From the NCBI RefSeq assembly GCF_030908215.1, contig NZ_JAVFJK010000001.1, positions 186,001 through 250,000 of the forward strand: DNA of 64,000 bases, given 5' to 3'. Made by a program: the position numbers and the translations under genes. Below the pieces are notes generated by a model. The model searched no databases and was not told the DNA's origin. It saw only the letters and a list, made by a program, of their open reading frames with translations. Shown here piece after piece: positions 8,264-24,483 of this stretch. The number at the start of each line of letters is the position of its first letter. Position 1 is the stretch's first letter. This DNA is from Sinomonas sp. ASV486. Its GTDB lineage: Bacteria > Actinomycetota > Actinomycetes > Actinomycetales > Micrococcaceae.

Positions 8264-9538
8264 GTGAGCACCGCACCCGACCCTAGATCCCGCCGAGCTG
8301 CCGGCCCTGCGGCAGCCGCCACGGGTGATCCCGCGGCATCCCACCCGGGGGCCGCCCGCAACCTCACCCTCGCGACCCTGGCCTCCGTGGTGGGCTTCTG
8401 GGGCTGGACCGTGATTGCGCCCCTCGGCACGCGCTATGCGCATGATCTGGGACTCAACGCGGCGCAGACGGGTGCACTCGTTGCCATGCCCGTCCTCGTC
8501 GGCGCCGTAGGCCGCGTGCCCGTGGGCGTTCTGACCGACAAGTTCGGTGGAAGGCGGCTCCTGACCGTCATCCTCGTGCTGACTGCGCCCCTCGTCCTGC
8601 TCATCGCGCTCGCGGGCAGCATGAAGTCGTATGCGCTCCTGCTCGTCGTCGGCTTCTTCCTCGGAGTGGCGGGCACAGTGTTCACGGCCGGCATCCCCTT
8701 CTCTGCGGCGTGGTACCCGAAGAGCAGACAGGGCTTTGCAACAGGGATCTTCGGGATGGGCATGGGAGGCACGGCGCTCTCGGCGTTCCTGACGCCGCGA
8801 TTGGTCACCTCGATCGGATACTGGCAGACCCACATCATCGTTGCCGCCCTCCTCCTGATCATGGCGGCGGTCGTGTTCTTCTTCATGCGCGAATCGCCGA
8901 CCTGGACACCGGTCACCTCCGGGAGCTTCGGCAAGCTCGTGAACGCCGCGAAGATGGCAGTCACGTGGCAGCTCTGTTTCCTCTACGCCGTGGTGTTCGG
9001 CGGGTTCGTCTCCTTCAGCACGTACCTTCCCACCTACCTGCGGGACATCTACAGCTTCGACCTCACCTCGGCCGGCACGCGCACGGCAGGCTTCGCACTC
9101 GCGGCGGTCATCGCCCGCCCGATCGGCGGGATCATCGCCGACCGGATCGGGTCGAAGCTGGTCGTGGTCGTTGCGCTCATCGGCGTCTCTGGCCTCGCGT
9201 TCGTCGTGAATTCCCAGCCCTCCGGCGAGGTCGCCACCGGACTCACGTTCCTTGCGATGGCCGCATCCCTCGGGCTCGGCACGGGCGGCGTATTCGCATG
9301 GGTCGGCAAGCAGGCCCCTCCCGGAACTGTCGGCGCCGTGACAGGCGTGGTGAGCGCTGCGGGCGGACTGGGCGGCTACTTCCCGCCGCTCGTCATGGGT
9401 GCCACGTACAATGCCCAGGAGCACTCCTACGCGATCGGGCTGCTGCTTCTGGCCGCGACTGCCCTGGTGGCACTTGTCCTGGCCCTGTTGATGGGCCGCA
9501 GGCGCGCGCAGGCTGCGGCAGGACGCGCGCCGGCCTGA
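8264..9538 (+). CDS. narK: Nitrate/nitrite transporter, NarK-type MFS protein
   Basis: Major facilitator with about 12 membrane segments in 424 residues, expected to import nitrate and/or export nitrite. The loop after the second helix contains GVLTDKFGGRR, the MFS signature, and two glycine-rich helices (GMGMGGTALSAF; GAVTGVVSAAGGLGG) resemble the nitrate signature regions of the NNP family. AGGAGGA five bases before the GTG start supports it. It sits 50 bases after narI, so it is probably cotranscribed. Whether it is a nitrate/proton symporter or a nitrate/nitrite exchanger cannot be told by eye. Confidence 0.9.
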   Translation: MSTAPDPRSRRAAGPAAAATGDPAASHPGAARNLTLATLASVVGFWGWTVIAPLGTRYAHDLGLNAAQTGALVAMPVLVGAVGRVPVGVLTDKFGGRRLLTVILVLTAPLVLLIALAGSMKSYALLLVVGFFLGVAGTVFTAGIPFSAAWYPKSRQGFATGIFGMGMGGTALSAFLTPRLVTSIGYWQTHIIVAALLLIMAAVVFFFMRESPTWTPVTSGSFGKLVNAAKMAVTWQLCFLYAVVFGGFVSFSTYLPTYLRDIYSFDLTSAGTRTAGFALAAVIARPIGGIIADRIGSKLVVVVALIGVSGLAFVVNSQPSGEVATGLTFLAMAASLGLGTGGVFAWVGKQAPPGTVGAVTGVVSAAGGLGGYFPPLVMGATYNAQEHSYAIGLLLLAATALVALVLALLMGRRRAQAAAGRAPA

Positions 9539-9550
9539 CACCTCACGCGA

Positions 9551-9601
9551 CGCACGACGCCGGCGGGCCGGTCGCCGCCGGTGAGTCACCGACGTCGTGC
9601 G
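9551..9601 (+). terminator. Hairpin after narK
   Basis: Outer arms CGCACGACG (9551-9559) and CGTCGTGCG (9593-9601), with an inner pair CCGGCGG (9560-9566) and CCGCCGG (9575-9581). There is no T-tract. It is the likely end of the nar transcript. The outer arm belongs to the recurring CGCACGACG hairpin family of this window. Confidence 0.5.
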
Positions 9602-9658
9602 CGTCCCGGGCGGCGGAACGTACCCCGGTCCGCCTCTCGGGCCCCCTCCGCCCGGCCC

Positions 9659-9706
9659 CGGTCCAGCCCGCCCGATCGGACGCGGTCCAGCCCGCCTGAT
9701 CGGACG
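9659..9706 (+). repeat. Two tandem 24-base repeats upstream of the rplJ promoter
   Basis: Units 9659-9682 and 9683-9706 are identical except for one C/T difference. They end ten bases before the -35 hexamer of the predicted rplJ promoter, so they could act as an upstream element or could be neutral. Confidence 0.7.
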
Positions 9707-9715
9707 CGCTTCGAT

Positions 9716-9744
9716 TTGGCATGCTGGGCATCGTCGCGTACTGT
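9716..9744 (+). promoter_or_regulatory. Predicted sigma-70-type promoter for rplJL
   Basis: TTGGCA at 9716-9721 and TACTGT at 9739-9744, separated by 17 bases. Transcription would start near 9751 and give a 5' leader of about 200 bases that contains the L10 leader element. Confidence 0.6.
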
Positions 9745-9746
9745 TG

Positions 9747-9910
9747 AAGGACCAAAGACCGCCGGTCGATGGATGGTGCGTGCCGATAAGCGGTACGCGT
9801 CTCCACCGAAGGTCCCCGAGCATGGGGCGGCCTGCGCAGGTGAACTGAGCGAACGCTCGCGGCCGACAAGCCCGAATGCCACGCCCCGTGCATCTGCGCG
9901 GGGCGTTTCA
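9747..9910 (+). promoter_or_regulatory. Ribosomal protein L10 leader with terminator-like hairpin
   Basis: The untranslated region before rplJ carries a conserved-looking block GACCAAAGACCGCCGGTC near 9749-9767, similar to the L10 leader in which an L10(L12)4 complex binds and represses its own operon. It ends with the hairpin ACGCCCCG (9881-9888) / CGGGGCGT (9899-9906) followed by TTC. That hairpin could act as an attenuator. The assignment comes from position and partial motif; a covariance-model search was not possible. Confidence 0.55.
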
Positions 9911-9957
9911 CGTTCCCGGGACCGCCCCCACCGGCACTGTTCCCCGGAAGGAGGGTT

Positions 9958-10563
9958 ATGGCAACGCCTAACAAGGTGGCAGCTGTCGAGGAGATCACCA
10001 AGGATTTCCAGGAGTCGAACGCTGCAGTCCTGACCGAATACCGCGGGCTCACCGTCGCCCAGCTCAAGAAGCTGCGTCGTTCGCTCGGCACCGAGAACAA
10101 GTTCTCGGTCGTCAAGAACTCCTTGACCGCCATCGCCGCGAAGGAGGCCGGCGTCGATGCGTTCGACGGCCAGCTTGCCGGACCGACCGCGATTGCGTTC
10201 ATCAAGGGTGACGCCGTTGCGGCTGCCAAGAGCCTGACCGACTTTGCCAAGGACAACAAGCAGCTGGTCATCAAGACCGGCTTCTTCGAGGGCAAGGCGC
10301 TCGATGCGAGCGCCGTTGCTGCCCTTGCGGCACTGGAGTCCCGCGAGCTGCAGCTCGCCAAGGTTGCCGGCATCCTCAAGGCCCCCATGGCCGCGGCTGC
10401 ACGCACCATCGACGCACTGCGTCTCAAGCTCGAGGAGGAGGGTGGCGCTCCGGCTGCCGCCGACGCTCCCGCTGCTGAGGAGGCCACGGCGCAGGAGGCT
10501 GCGGCTCCGGCCGAAGCACCTGAGGCTCCGGCCGCCGCCGAGGCCCCCGCCGAAGAGAACTGA
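9958..10563 (+). CDS. rplJ: Large ribosomal subunit protein uL10
   Basis: A 201-residue base of the L7/L12 stalk. The N-terminal rRNA-binding domain ([18 protein letters not shown]) and the helix that binds L7/L12 dimers are recognisable. The last 35 residues are an Ala/Glu/Pro-rich acidic tail, longer than in E. coli (165 residues). GGAAGGAGGG precedes the ATG. It is followed 76 bases later by rplL. Confidence 0.97.
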   Translation: MATPNKVAAVEEITKDFQESNAAVLTEYRGLTVAQLKKLRRSLGTENKFSVVKNSLTAIAAKEAGVDAFDGQLAGPTAIAFIKGDAVAAAKSLTDFAKDNKQLVIKTGFFEGKALDASAVAALAALESRELQLAKVAGILKAPMAAAARTIDALRLKLEEEGGAPAAADAPAAEEATAQEAAAPAEAPEAPAAAEAPAEEN

Positions 10564-10639
10564 TTCTCTTCCACCCACCCCCACTCTCGGTGCGGCGCTG
10601 TACGACGGCGGAGCACCACCTAGCGAAAGGACGCCAATC

Positions 10640-11017
10640 ATGGCGAAGCTCACCCAGGACGAGCTGATCGAGGCCTTCAAGGAGCTTACGATCATCGAGC
10701 TCTCCGAGTTCGTGAAGAAGTTCGAGGAGGTCTTCGAGGTCACCGCTGCTGCGGTTGCCGTCGCGGGCCCCGCCGGCGGCGCCGAGGCTGCTGCCGAGGA
10801 AGAGCAGACTGCCTTCGACGTCATCCTCGAGGCTGCTGGCGACAAGAAGATCGCGGTCATCAAGGAGGTGCGCTCCCTCACGTCCCTCGGTCTCAAGGAG
10901 GCCAAGGACCTCGTCGACGCCGCCCCCAAGGCCGTCCTCGAGGGCGCGACCAAGGAAGCTGCCGAGAAGGCCAAGGAGGTCCTCGAGGCCGCTGGCGCCA
11001 GGGTCACCCTCAAGTAG
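10640..11017 (+). CDS. rplL: Large ribosomal subunit protein bL12 (L7/L12)
   Basis: A 125-residue stalk protein that recruits translational GTPases. It shows the N-terminal dimerisation helix, an Ala/Gly-rich hinge near residues 40-55 and the factor-binding C-terminal domain ending in AAGARVTLK, with the conserved KxxxVIKEVR..T.LGLKEAK pattern. GAAAGG lies ten bases before the ATG. Confidence 0.98.
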   Translation: MAKLTQDELIEAFKELTIIELSEFVKKFEEVFEVTAAAVAVAGPAGGAEAAAEEEQTAFDVILEAAGDKKIAVIKEVRSLTSLGLKEAKDLVDAAPKAVLEGATKEAAEKAKEVLEAAGARVTLK

Positions 11018-11050
11018 GTTCCCCGCTTCACCCGGAGCCCCGGCTCCTGC

Positions 11051-11092
11051 GAAGAGCCCCGCAACCGTCTACGACGGATGCGGGGCCTCTTC
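11051..11092 (+). terminator. Terminator between rplL and the converging ybaK-like gene
   Basis: GAAGAGCCCCGCA (11051-11063) pairs with TGCGGGGCCTCTTC (11079-11092) with one bulged base. The T-tract is poor. It lies between convergent genes and could serve both strands. Confidence 0.65.
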
Positions 11093-11150
11093 CGTGTGGA
11101 AGGGATCGTTCACGAACGGTGCGCTGCGGCGCCAGCTGTCGGAGCGGGCG

Positions 11151-11741
11151 TCAGGCGGGGTCGCTGATGTCCGCGACGGACGCCCCGAGGGCTGCGAACA
11201 GCTGGCCCGAATCGACGAACGCACTGCGCCCGTGGACACCTGCCCCGAGCGAGATGCGGCCCGAGATCGACGAGTCCGCCCACACCGGCCACGCGGTCGT
11301 AGACCCGAGCGGGGTAATGGTGCCGCGCTCGTAGCCCGTCGCCTCGAGGGCCACCCCGGCCGGAGGCATGGACAGCTTGTTGACGCCGACGAGCTTTCGG
11401 AGCTTGGGCCAGGAGATCTGCCGGTCGCCGGGAATCAGCGCGAACAGGAACGAGCCGTCCGAGCGCTTCACCACGAGCGACTTCACGATGTCCCGTGGCT
11501 CGATCCCCAGGTTGGCGGCCGCCTCTTCGAGGCTGTGCGCCCGGCCCCTCTCGGCCACCTCGACCTCGACGCCGCGCGACTTGGCGTCGGCGAGGAACCG
11601 CGCATGGCCATCTGTGGGCTTGCCGTCGGTGGGCTCTCCATCGCCGGGGGCGCCCGACGCCGGTCCCGCACCCCGCGCGGGAGCCGCGCCTCGGGCGGCA
11701 CCCGGCCCGGCGCCGTCGTGCGCCACGTCGTCGTCGTTCAC
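11151..11741 (-). CDS. YbaK/EbsC-family aminoacyl-tRNA deacylase
   Basis: A 196-residue protein. Residues from about 46 onward match the YbaK/ProX editing fold (KSLVVKRSDGSFLFALIPGDRQISWPKL; the Lys of IVKSLVVK is the usual essential residue), which removes mischarged amino acids from tRNA, often Cys or Ala from tRNA-Pro. The first 45 residues are a Gly/Ala/Pro-rich extension with no homologue I recognise, so the true start may be internal. It lies three bases after the thiolase gene and is probably cotranscribed with it. Confidence 0.85.
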   Translation of the reverse strand: MNDDDVAHDGAGPGAARGAAPARGAGPASGAPGDGEPTDGKPTDGHARFLADAKSRGVEVEVAERGRAHSLEEAAANLGIEPRDIVKSLVVKRSDGSFLFALIPGDRQISWPKLRKLVGVNKLSMPPAGVALEATGYERGTITPLGSTTAWPVWADSSISGRISLGAGVHGRSAFVDSGQLFAALGASVADISDPA

Positions 11742-11744
11742 GGG

Positions 11745-12947
11745 TCAGTCCCTGTAGAGGAGGAGCGCCTCGCCCTGACCGCCGCCGCCGCACAGCGACA
11801 CGGCGGCCTTGCCCGAACCGCGGCGGGCGAGCTCATGGGCTGCGTGGCCAGCGAGCCGGGCCCCAGAGGCGCCGATCGGGTGGCCGAGCGCGATCGCGCC
11901 GCCGTGGATGTTGCACTTCTCGAGCGAGTAGTGCAGGTCCTTGAGGGACTGCACGGCCACGGAGCCGAAGGCCTCGTTGATCTCGATGAAGTCGAGGTCC
12001 TCAGTGGTCCACCCGGCACGGGAGAGCGCCTGCTGGATGGCGTGGGAAGGCTGCGAGTGCAGCGAGTTGTCGGGGCCAGCAACCTGTCCCGGCTTCCCCA
12101 CCACGGCGAGCCAGGGCAGCCCGTGCTCCTCGGCGTAGGCGCGGGTCGTCACCACGAGGGCTGCGGCGCCGTCGGAGAGGGGAGAGGAGTTGCCTGCGGT
12201 GATCGTGCCGTCGGAGGCGAAGGCCGCCCTCAGCGGTGCGAGGGTCTCGAGCGAGGTGCCGGGGCGGACGCCCTCGTCCTCGGTCAGCGTGATCGGATCG
12301 CCCTTGCGCTGCTTCACAACGATGGGCGCGATCTCGCCCTCGAACACGCCCTCCTTCTGCGCGATCGCGGCGCGCACGTGCGAGGCCACCGCGACCTCGT
12401 CCTGGGACTTGCGGTCGATCCCGAGGGTCAGGTTCTTCGCCTCGGTGGACAGGCCCATGGACTGTCCGTCGAAGGCGTCCGTGAGGCCGTCATGCGCCGC
12501 GACGTCGAGCGCGCCGACAGTTCCGTAGGTCCAGCCCTGGCGGGAGCCGGGAAGGACGTGCGGCGCGCGGGACATGGACTCCTGACCGCCCGCCACGACG
12601 ACCGTCGCCTCGCCCGAGCGGATGAGCCGCGCGGCGTCGATCACTGCGGTGAGCCCCGAGAGGCACACCTTGTTGATGGTCACGCACGGGACGTTCCAGC
12701 CCACTCCCGCGGCGACGGCGCTCTGCCTGGCGGGGTTCTGGCCAGCACCGGCCTGCAGGACCTGGCCCATGATGACGGCGTCGACCGCGTCGGCTCCGAT
12801 GCCCGCCTGGGCGATCGCCGCGGTGATGGCATGAGCCCCGAGGTCCACCGCGCTGAACGAGACGAGCTGCCCGTTGAGCCGACCCAGCGGGGTCCGCGCG
12901 GCGGACAGGATGACAACATCATTGTTGCCGGAAGCACCGTTGCTCAT
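11745..12947 (-). CDS. Acetyl-CoA C-acetyltransferase (thiolase)
   Basis: A 400-residue thiolase that condenses or cleaves acetoacetyl-CoA in beta-oxidation or ketogenesis-type pathways. The nucleophilic cysteine is in INKVCLSGL near residue 90, NEAFGSVA carries the family Asn-Glu-Ala-Phe block, GHPIGASGAR carries the catalytic His, and CGGGGQGEALL carries the second Cys. AAAGGAGAG six bases upstream fixes the ATG; the open frame continues far upstream without another good start. Its promoter region is shared, divergently, with rpoB. Confidence 0.93.
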   Translation of the reverse strand: MSNGASGNNDVVILSAARTPLGRLNGQLVSFSAVDLGAHAITAAIAQAGIGADAVDAVIMGQVLQAGAGQNPARQSAVAAGVGWNVPCVTINKVCLSGLTAVIDAARLIRSGEATVVVAGGQESMSRAPHVLPGSRQGWTYGTVGALDVAAHDGLTDAFDGQSMGLSTEAKNLTLGIDRKSQDEVAVASHVRAAIAQKEGVFEGEIAPIVVKQRKGDPITLTEDEGVRPGTSLETLAPLRAAFASDGTITAGNSSPLSDGAAALVVTTRAYAEEHGLPWLAVVGKPGQVAGPDNSLHSQPSHAIQQALSRAGWTTEDLDFIEINEAFGSVAVQSLKDLHYSLEKCNIHGGAIALGHPIGASGARLAGHAAHELARRGSGKAAVSLCGGGGQGEALLLYRD

Positions 12948-13182
12948 GGATCTCTCCTTTGATCTCCTGTGCATCAGGCTACAGCCCAACCACCTCTCTG
13001 CGACCGGCGCATCCCTCTGTGATACCTCTGTGCTACCGGCGCACCCGCGCCATCGGCGCACCCGCTCGCGGTCTGTCCCCCGGGTGTACAGTGTTGCTCG
13101 CGGTTTGCCTCCGGCGACTCGTTGAGACTGCCCCTCCGGGGTCGTCTCCGAGGAGACACTTGACCGGGGACGGAGTCTGCGG

Positions 13183-13211
13183 TAGACACGTGCGCCCATC
13201 TGCGGTATGGT
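13183..13211 (+). promoter_or_regulatory. Predicted rpoB promoter in a 411-base intergenic region
   Basis: TAGACA (13183-13188), 17 bases, then TATGGT (13206-13211). A second possible pairing, TTGACC (13160-13165) with TAGACA as its -10, overlaps it. Further down, TCATATAGCGG (13244-13254) is identical to a sequence before rpoA. The rest of 12948-13358 contains no gene I can support; it would form a 5' leader of about 140 bases. Confidence 0.5.
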
Positions 13212-13358
13212 GATTCTTTGCGTTCTCCCTTTAACCGTTGCCTTCATATAGCGGTGGGCTCTCGGGACGGCAATCACGGTCAACTGAACAAGTTGGGTGG
13301 GTCTTGCCTTGTCTGGGGAGGGTGCGGACAATCCTGAAGGTCTGTGGAAGGATCCCTC

Positions 13359-16859
<3,501 letters not shown>

Positions 16860-16919
16860 TCCCTCCGCCACCACCGGCAGCAGCAAAGACTCTAGAGACA
16901 CGAGAGATAAGGGACCACA

Positions 16920-20819
<3,900 letters not shown>

Positions 20820-20850
20820 GTTCGTAGCGTTCATAGTGCACGCGCCTCGT

Positions 20851-20971
20851 GCGCACGACGGCGGCCGGTACCCTTCGCGGGGTGCCGGCCGCCGGCGTCT
20901 GCCCGCCTCGCCTCGGCTGGCCCCCGAGGTAGGGGAGTGCACAGCGTTCGGCGAGGGCCGCCGTCGTGCGC
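20851..20971 (+). terminator. Large compound hairpin after rpoC
   Basis: Sixteen-base perfect arms, GCGCACGACGGCGGCC (20851-20866) and GGCCGCCGTCGTGCGC (20956-20971), enclose 89 bases. Inside, CGGCCGGTACCC and GGGTGCCGGCCG (20862-20891 region) can form a second stem that competes with the outer one. CGTTTTC follows. It is the probable end of the rpoBC transcript. The rest of 20820-21247 holds the rpsL leader and no gene. Confidence 0.6.
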
Positions 20972-21247
20972 CGTTTTCAGTCGGAGACCCCGGCCGTGAT
21001 AGGCTTTCTTCGATTGTTTCTGTGTGGCAATGGATGAAGGCCGTCAGATTGGACGCGTCCGCGCGGCGATGACGGGGCCTGTTTCCGGGTTGCGGGGTTG
21101 GTGCGCAACGGATGCCACACTTTTGCACGCCTACGGTTGGTTGCCCGCGGAAGTGCGAAGCAACCGACAGCGTCTACCGAATCCCCGACAGGGGCCCGCG
21201 TCGGCGAAAGTTCAACGAAGTACGCAAGTACAAAGTACGGAGCGAAA

Positions 21248-21622
21248 GTGCCTACTATTCAGCAGTTGGTCCGTAAGGGCCGCACGCCGAAGGTCTCCAA
21301 GACCAAGGCTCCTGCCCTCAAGGGCAGCCCCATGCGTCGTGGCGTGTGCACCCGTGTGTACACCACGACCCCGAAGAAGCCGAACTCTGCCCTCCGCAAG
21401 GTTGCGCGTGTCCGCCTCAACGGCGGCGTCGAGGTCACGGCGTACATCCCCGGCGTCGGCCACAACCTCCAGGAGCACTCGATCGTGCTCGTCCGCGGTG
21501 GCCGCGTCAAGGACCTCCCGGGTGTCCGCTACAAGATCGTCCGCGGCGCGCTTGACACCCAAGGTGTCAAGAACCGCCAGCAGGCACGCAGCCGCTACGG
21601 CGCCAAGAAGGAGAAGAAGTAA
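21248..21622 (+). CDS. rpsL: Small ribosomal subunit protein uS12
   Basis: A 124-residue decoding-centre protein. Lys43 ([12 protein letters not shown]) and Lys88 ([14 protein letters not shown]) are the streptomycin-sensitive residues. The GTG at 21248 gives [12 protein letters not shown], the family start, with GGAG at 21239-21242. Three AAGTAC repeats (21218-21238) stand directly upstream. The stop overlaps the rpsG ATG (TAATG). Confidence 0.98.
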   Translation: MPTIQQLVRKGRTPKVSKTKAPALKGSPMRRGVCTRVYTTTPKKPNSALRKVARVRLNGGVEVTAYIPGVGHNLQEHSIVLVRGGRVKDLPGVRYKIVRGALDTQGVKNRQQARSRYGAKKEKK

Positions 21623-22092
21623 TGCCTCGTAAGGGCCCGGCCCCGAAGCGTCCTCTCGTCGTCGATCCGGTCTACGGTTCGCCGCTCGTGACGCAGCTCA
21701 TCAACAAGGTCCTCGTCGACGGCAAGAAGTCCACCGCCGAGCGCATCGTCTACGGTGCCCTCGAGGGTGCGCGCCAGAAGACGGGCGGCGATCCCGTCGC
21801 CGCGCTGAAGAAGGCCATGGACAACGTCCGCCCGACCCTTGAGGTCAAGTCCCGCCGCGTCGGCGGCGCGACCTACCAGGTTCCGGTCGAGGTCAAGCCG
21901 GGCCGCGCGACCGCGCTGGCCCTCCGCTGGCTCGTGGGCTACTCCAAGGCCCGCCGCGAGAAGACGATGACCGAGCGTCTCCAGAACGAGATCCTCGACG
22001 CTTCCAACGGCCTCGGCGCCGCGGTGAAGCGCCGCGAGGACACTCACAAGATGGCCGAGTCGAACAAGGCCTTCGCCCACTACCGCTGGTAA
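21622..22092 (+). CDS. rpsG: Small ribosomal subunit protein uS7
   Basis: A 156-residue 16S-binding assembly protein, the usual length. It starts [10 protein letters not shown] and contains the [12 protein letters not shown] segment of the family. The start overlaps the rpsL stop by one base; fusA follows after 75 bases. Confidence 0.98.
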   Translation: MPRKGPAPKRPLVVDPVYGSPLVTQLINKVLVDGKKSTAERIVYGALEGARQKTGGDPVAALKKAMDNVRPTLEVKSRRVGGATYQVPVEVKPGRATALALRWLVGYSKARREKTMTERLQNEILDASNGLGAAVKRREDTHKMAESNKAFAHYRW

Positions 22093-22103
22093 GACCAGGG
22101 TTC

Positions 22104-22130
22104 GCCGCCGGCCCCACGAGGGCCGGCGGC
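22104..22130 (+). other. Intercistronic hairpin rpsG-fusA
   Basis: An 11-base perfect stem, GCCGCCGGCCC (22104-22114) and GGGCCGGCGGC (22120-22130), with a five-base loop and no T-tract. It may be an attenuator or an mRNA processing or stability element within the str operon. Confidence 0.5.
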
Positions 22131-22167
22131 GGGCGCGCAGCCAATTAGGGACAAACAGGGAGACACC

Positions 22168-24282
22168 GTGGCACTCGACGTGCTTACCGACCTCAGCAGG
22201 GTCCGCAATATCGGCATCATGGCGCACATCGATGCCGGCAAGACCACCACGACCGAGCGCATCCTCTTCTACACGGGCATGACGCACAAGATCGGCGAGA
22301 CGCACGACGGCGCGTCGACGACCGACTGGATGGAGCAGGAGAAGGAGCGCGGCATCACGATCACGTCTGCCGCCGTGAGCTGCTTCTGGAACAACAACCA
22401 GATCAACATCATCGACACGCCGGGCCACGTGGACTTCACGGTTGAGGTTGAGCGCTCCCTGCGTGTCCTCGATGGCGCCGTTGCCGTCTTCGACGGCAAG
22501 GAGGGCGTCGAGCCCCAGTCGGAGACGGTGTGGCGTCAGGCTGACAAGTACGACGTTCCGCGCATCTGCTTCGTCAACAAGATGGACAAGCTCGGTGCCG
22601 ACTTCTACTTCACCGTAGACACCATCATCAAGCGTCTCGGTGCCAAGCCGCTCGTCATGCAGCTGCCCATCGGCTCCGAGAGCGACTTCATCGGTGTTGT
22701 AGACCTGCTGACCATGAAGGCCCTCGTGTGGCCCGGCGACGCCAAGGGCGACGTGACCATGGGTGCCTCCTACGAGACGCAGGAGATCCCTGCCGACCTC
22801 CAGGAGAAGGCCGAGCAGTACCGCGCCGACCTCGTCGAGGCCGTTGCCGAGGCTTCCGAAGAGCTCATGGAGAAGTACCTCGAGGGCGAAGAGGTCTCGG
22901 TCGACGAGCTCAAGGCGGGCATCCGCAAGCTCACGGTCAACTCCGAGATCTACCCGGTCTTCTGTGGCTCCGCGTTCAAGAACCGCGGCGTCCAGCCGAT
23001 GCTCGACGCCGTCATCGACTACCTCCCGTCCCCGCTGGACGTCCCGGCCATGGTCGGCCACGATCCCAAGGACGAGTCGATCGAGCTCACCCGCAAGCCG
23101 AGCGAGGACGAGCCGTTCTCGGCTCTCGCGTTCAAGATTGCGGCGCACCCGTTCTTCGGGCAGCTCAACTTCATCCGCGTCTACTCGGGCAAGGCCACCT
23201 CGGGCATCCAGGTGCTGAACTCGACGAAGGGCAAGAAGGAGCGCATCGGGAAGCTCTTCCAGATGCACGCCAACAAGGAGAACCCCGTCGATGAGGTCCA
23301 CGCCGGCCACATCTACGCGGTGATCGGCCTCAAGGACACCACGACCGGTGACACGCTCTGCGACGTCAACGCGCCGATCGTCCTCGAGTCGATGTCCTTC
23401 CCGGAGCCGGTGATCTTCGTGGCCATCGAGCCGAAGACCAAGGGTGACCAGGAGAAGCTGTCCACGGCCATCCAGAAGCTCTCCGCCGAGGACCCGACGT
23501 TCACCGTCTCCCACAACGAGGAGACGGGCCAGACCGAGATCGGCGGCATGGGCGAGCTCCACCTGGACATCCTGGTGGACCGCATGCGCCGCGAGTACAA
23601 GGTCGAGGCGAACGTGGGCAAGCCCCAGGTCGCGTACCGTGAGACCATCAAGAAGAAGGTCGAGAAGGTCGACTACACGCACAAGAAGCAGACTGGCGGT
23701 TCCGGCCAGTTCGCCAAGGTGCAGGTCACGTTCGAGCCGCTCGACACCGCCGAGGGCACGATGTACGAGTTCGTGAACGCCGTCACGGGTGGCCGCGTGC
23801 CGCGCGAGTACATCCCGAGCGTCGACGCGGGCATCCAGGACGCCATGCAGTTCGGCATCCTGGCCGGCTACCCGATGGTCGGCGTCAAGGCGTCGATCAC
23901 CGATGGCGCCTACCACGACGTCGACTCCTCGGAGATGGCGTTCAAGATCGCCGGTTCGCAGGTGTTCAAGGAGGGCGCACGCCGCGCCAACCCTGTGCTC
24001 CTCGAGCCGCTGATGGCCGTCGAGGTCCGTACGCCTGAGGAATACATGGGCGACGTCATCGGCGACCTCAACGCCCGCCGTGGCCAGATCCAGGCCATGG
24101 AGGACGCTGTCGGAGTCAAGGTCATCCGCGCCCTCGTGCCGCTGTCCGAGATGTTCGGCTACATTGGCGACCTTCGGTCGAAGACCCAGGGCCGTGCTGT
24201 CTACTCGATGCAGTTCGACAGCTACTCTGAGGTCCCGAAGGCTGTTGCCGACGAGATCATCCAGAAGTCGCGCGGCGAGTAG
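22168..24282 (+). CDS. fusA: Elongation factor G
   Basis: A 704-residue translocation GTPase. The G1 loop [20 protein letters not shown] (G3) and NKMDKLGAD (G4) are present. Domains II-V follow in normal order and length. GTG start with GGGAGA about five bases upstream. No second EF-G copy is visible in this window. Confidence 0.98.
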   Translation: MALDVLTDLSRVRNIGIMAHIDAGKTTTTERILFYTGMTHKIGETHDGASTTDWMEQEKERGITITSAAVSCFWNNNQINIIDTPGHVDFTVEVERSLRVLDGAVAVFDGKEGVEPQSETVWRQADKYDVPRICFVNKMDKLGADFYFTVDTIIKRLGAKPLVMQLPIGSESDFIGVVDLLTMKALVWPGDAKGDVTMGASYETQEIPADLQEKAEQYRADLVEAVAEASEELMEKYLEGEEVSVDELKAGIRKLTVNSEIYPVFCGSAFKNRGVQPMLDAVIDYLPSPLDVPAMVGHDPKDESIELTRKPSEDEPFSALAFKIAAHPFFGQLNFIRVYSGKATSGIQVLNSTKGKKERIGKLFQMHANKENPVDEVHAGHIYAVIGLKDTTTGDTLCDVNAPIVLESMSFPEPVIFVAIEPKTKGDQEKLSTAIQKLSAEDPTFTVSHNEETGQTEIGGMGELHLDILVDRMRREYKVEANVGKPQVAYRETIKKKVEKVDYTHKKQTGGSGQFAKVQVTFEPLDTAEGTMYEFVNAVTGGRVPREYIPSVDAGIQDAMQFGILAGYPMVGVKASITDGAYHDVDSSEMAFKIAGSQVFKEGARRANPVLLEPLMAVEVRTPEEYMGDVIGDLNARRGQIQAMEDAVGVKVIRALVPLSEMFGYIGDLRSKTQGRAVYSMQFDSYSEVPKAVADEIIQKSRGE

Positions 24283-24299
24283 TTCTGGACCGCGGCTCG

Positions 24300-24347
24300 C
24301 CGCCGTCGTGGGTGCTCTCCCGCACGGGAGAACGCGCACGACGGCGG
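24300..24347 (+). terminator. Hairpin between fusA and tuf
   Basis: CCGCCGTCGTG (24300-24310) pairs imperfectly with CACGACGGCGG (24337-24347), and the inner TCTCCC / GGGAGA forms a tight stem with a GCAC loop. There is no T-tract. The right arm contains the recurring CGCACGACGGCG (24335-24346). Confidence 0.55.
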
Positions 24348-24369
24348 TGGGTCACCCTCCGCGCGGGGG

Positions 24370-24375
24370 TATACT
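24370..24375 (+). promoter_or_regulatory. Candidate -10 box of a tuf promoter
   Basis: TATACT, the closest match to TATAAT near this gene, 109 bases before the tuf GTG. No good -35 is seen. It suggests that tuf has its own promoter after the fusA hairpin. Confidence 0.45.
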
Positions 24376-24483
24376 TCCGCGTGATTTCACGAAAAAACAC
24401 AGCCCACAGTAGACTTGCAAAAGTTTCAGCTGCGACAGTCGCGGCTGGAAGCAAGTCTTCTGTATCAGTTCTAGGAGGAACCA

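Noticed and set aside
10755-12962. A 735-codon plus-strand frame across rplL and the thiolase gene
   Set aside because: It spans a terminator and runs antisense to two well-supported genes.
21595-24339. A 914-codon antisense frame over rpsG and fusA
   Set aside because: Shadow of the coding strand; product composition typical of such shadows.
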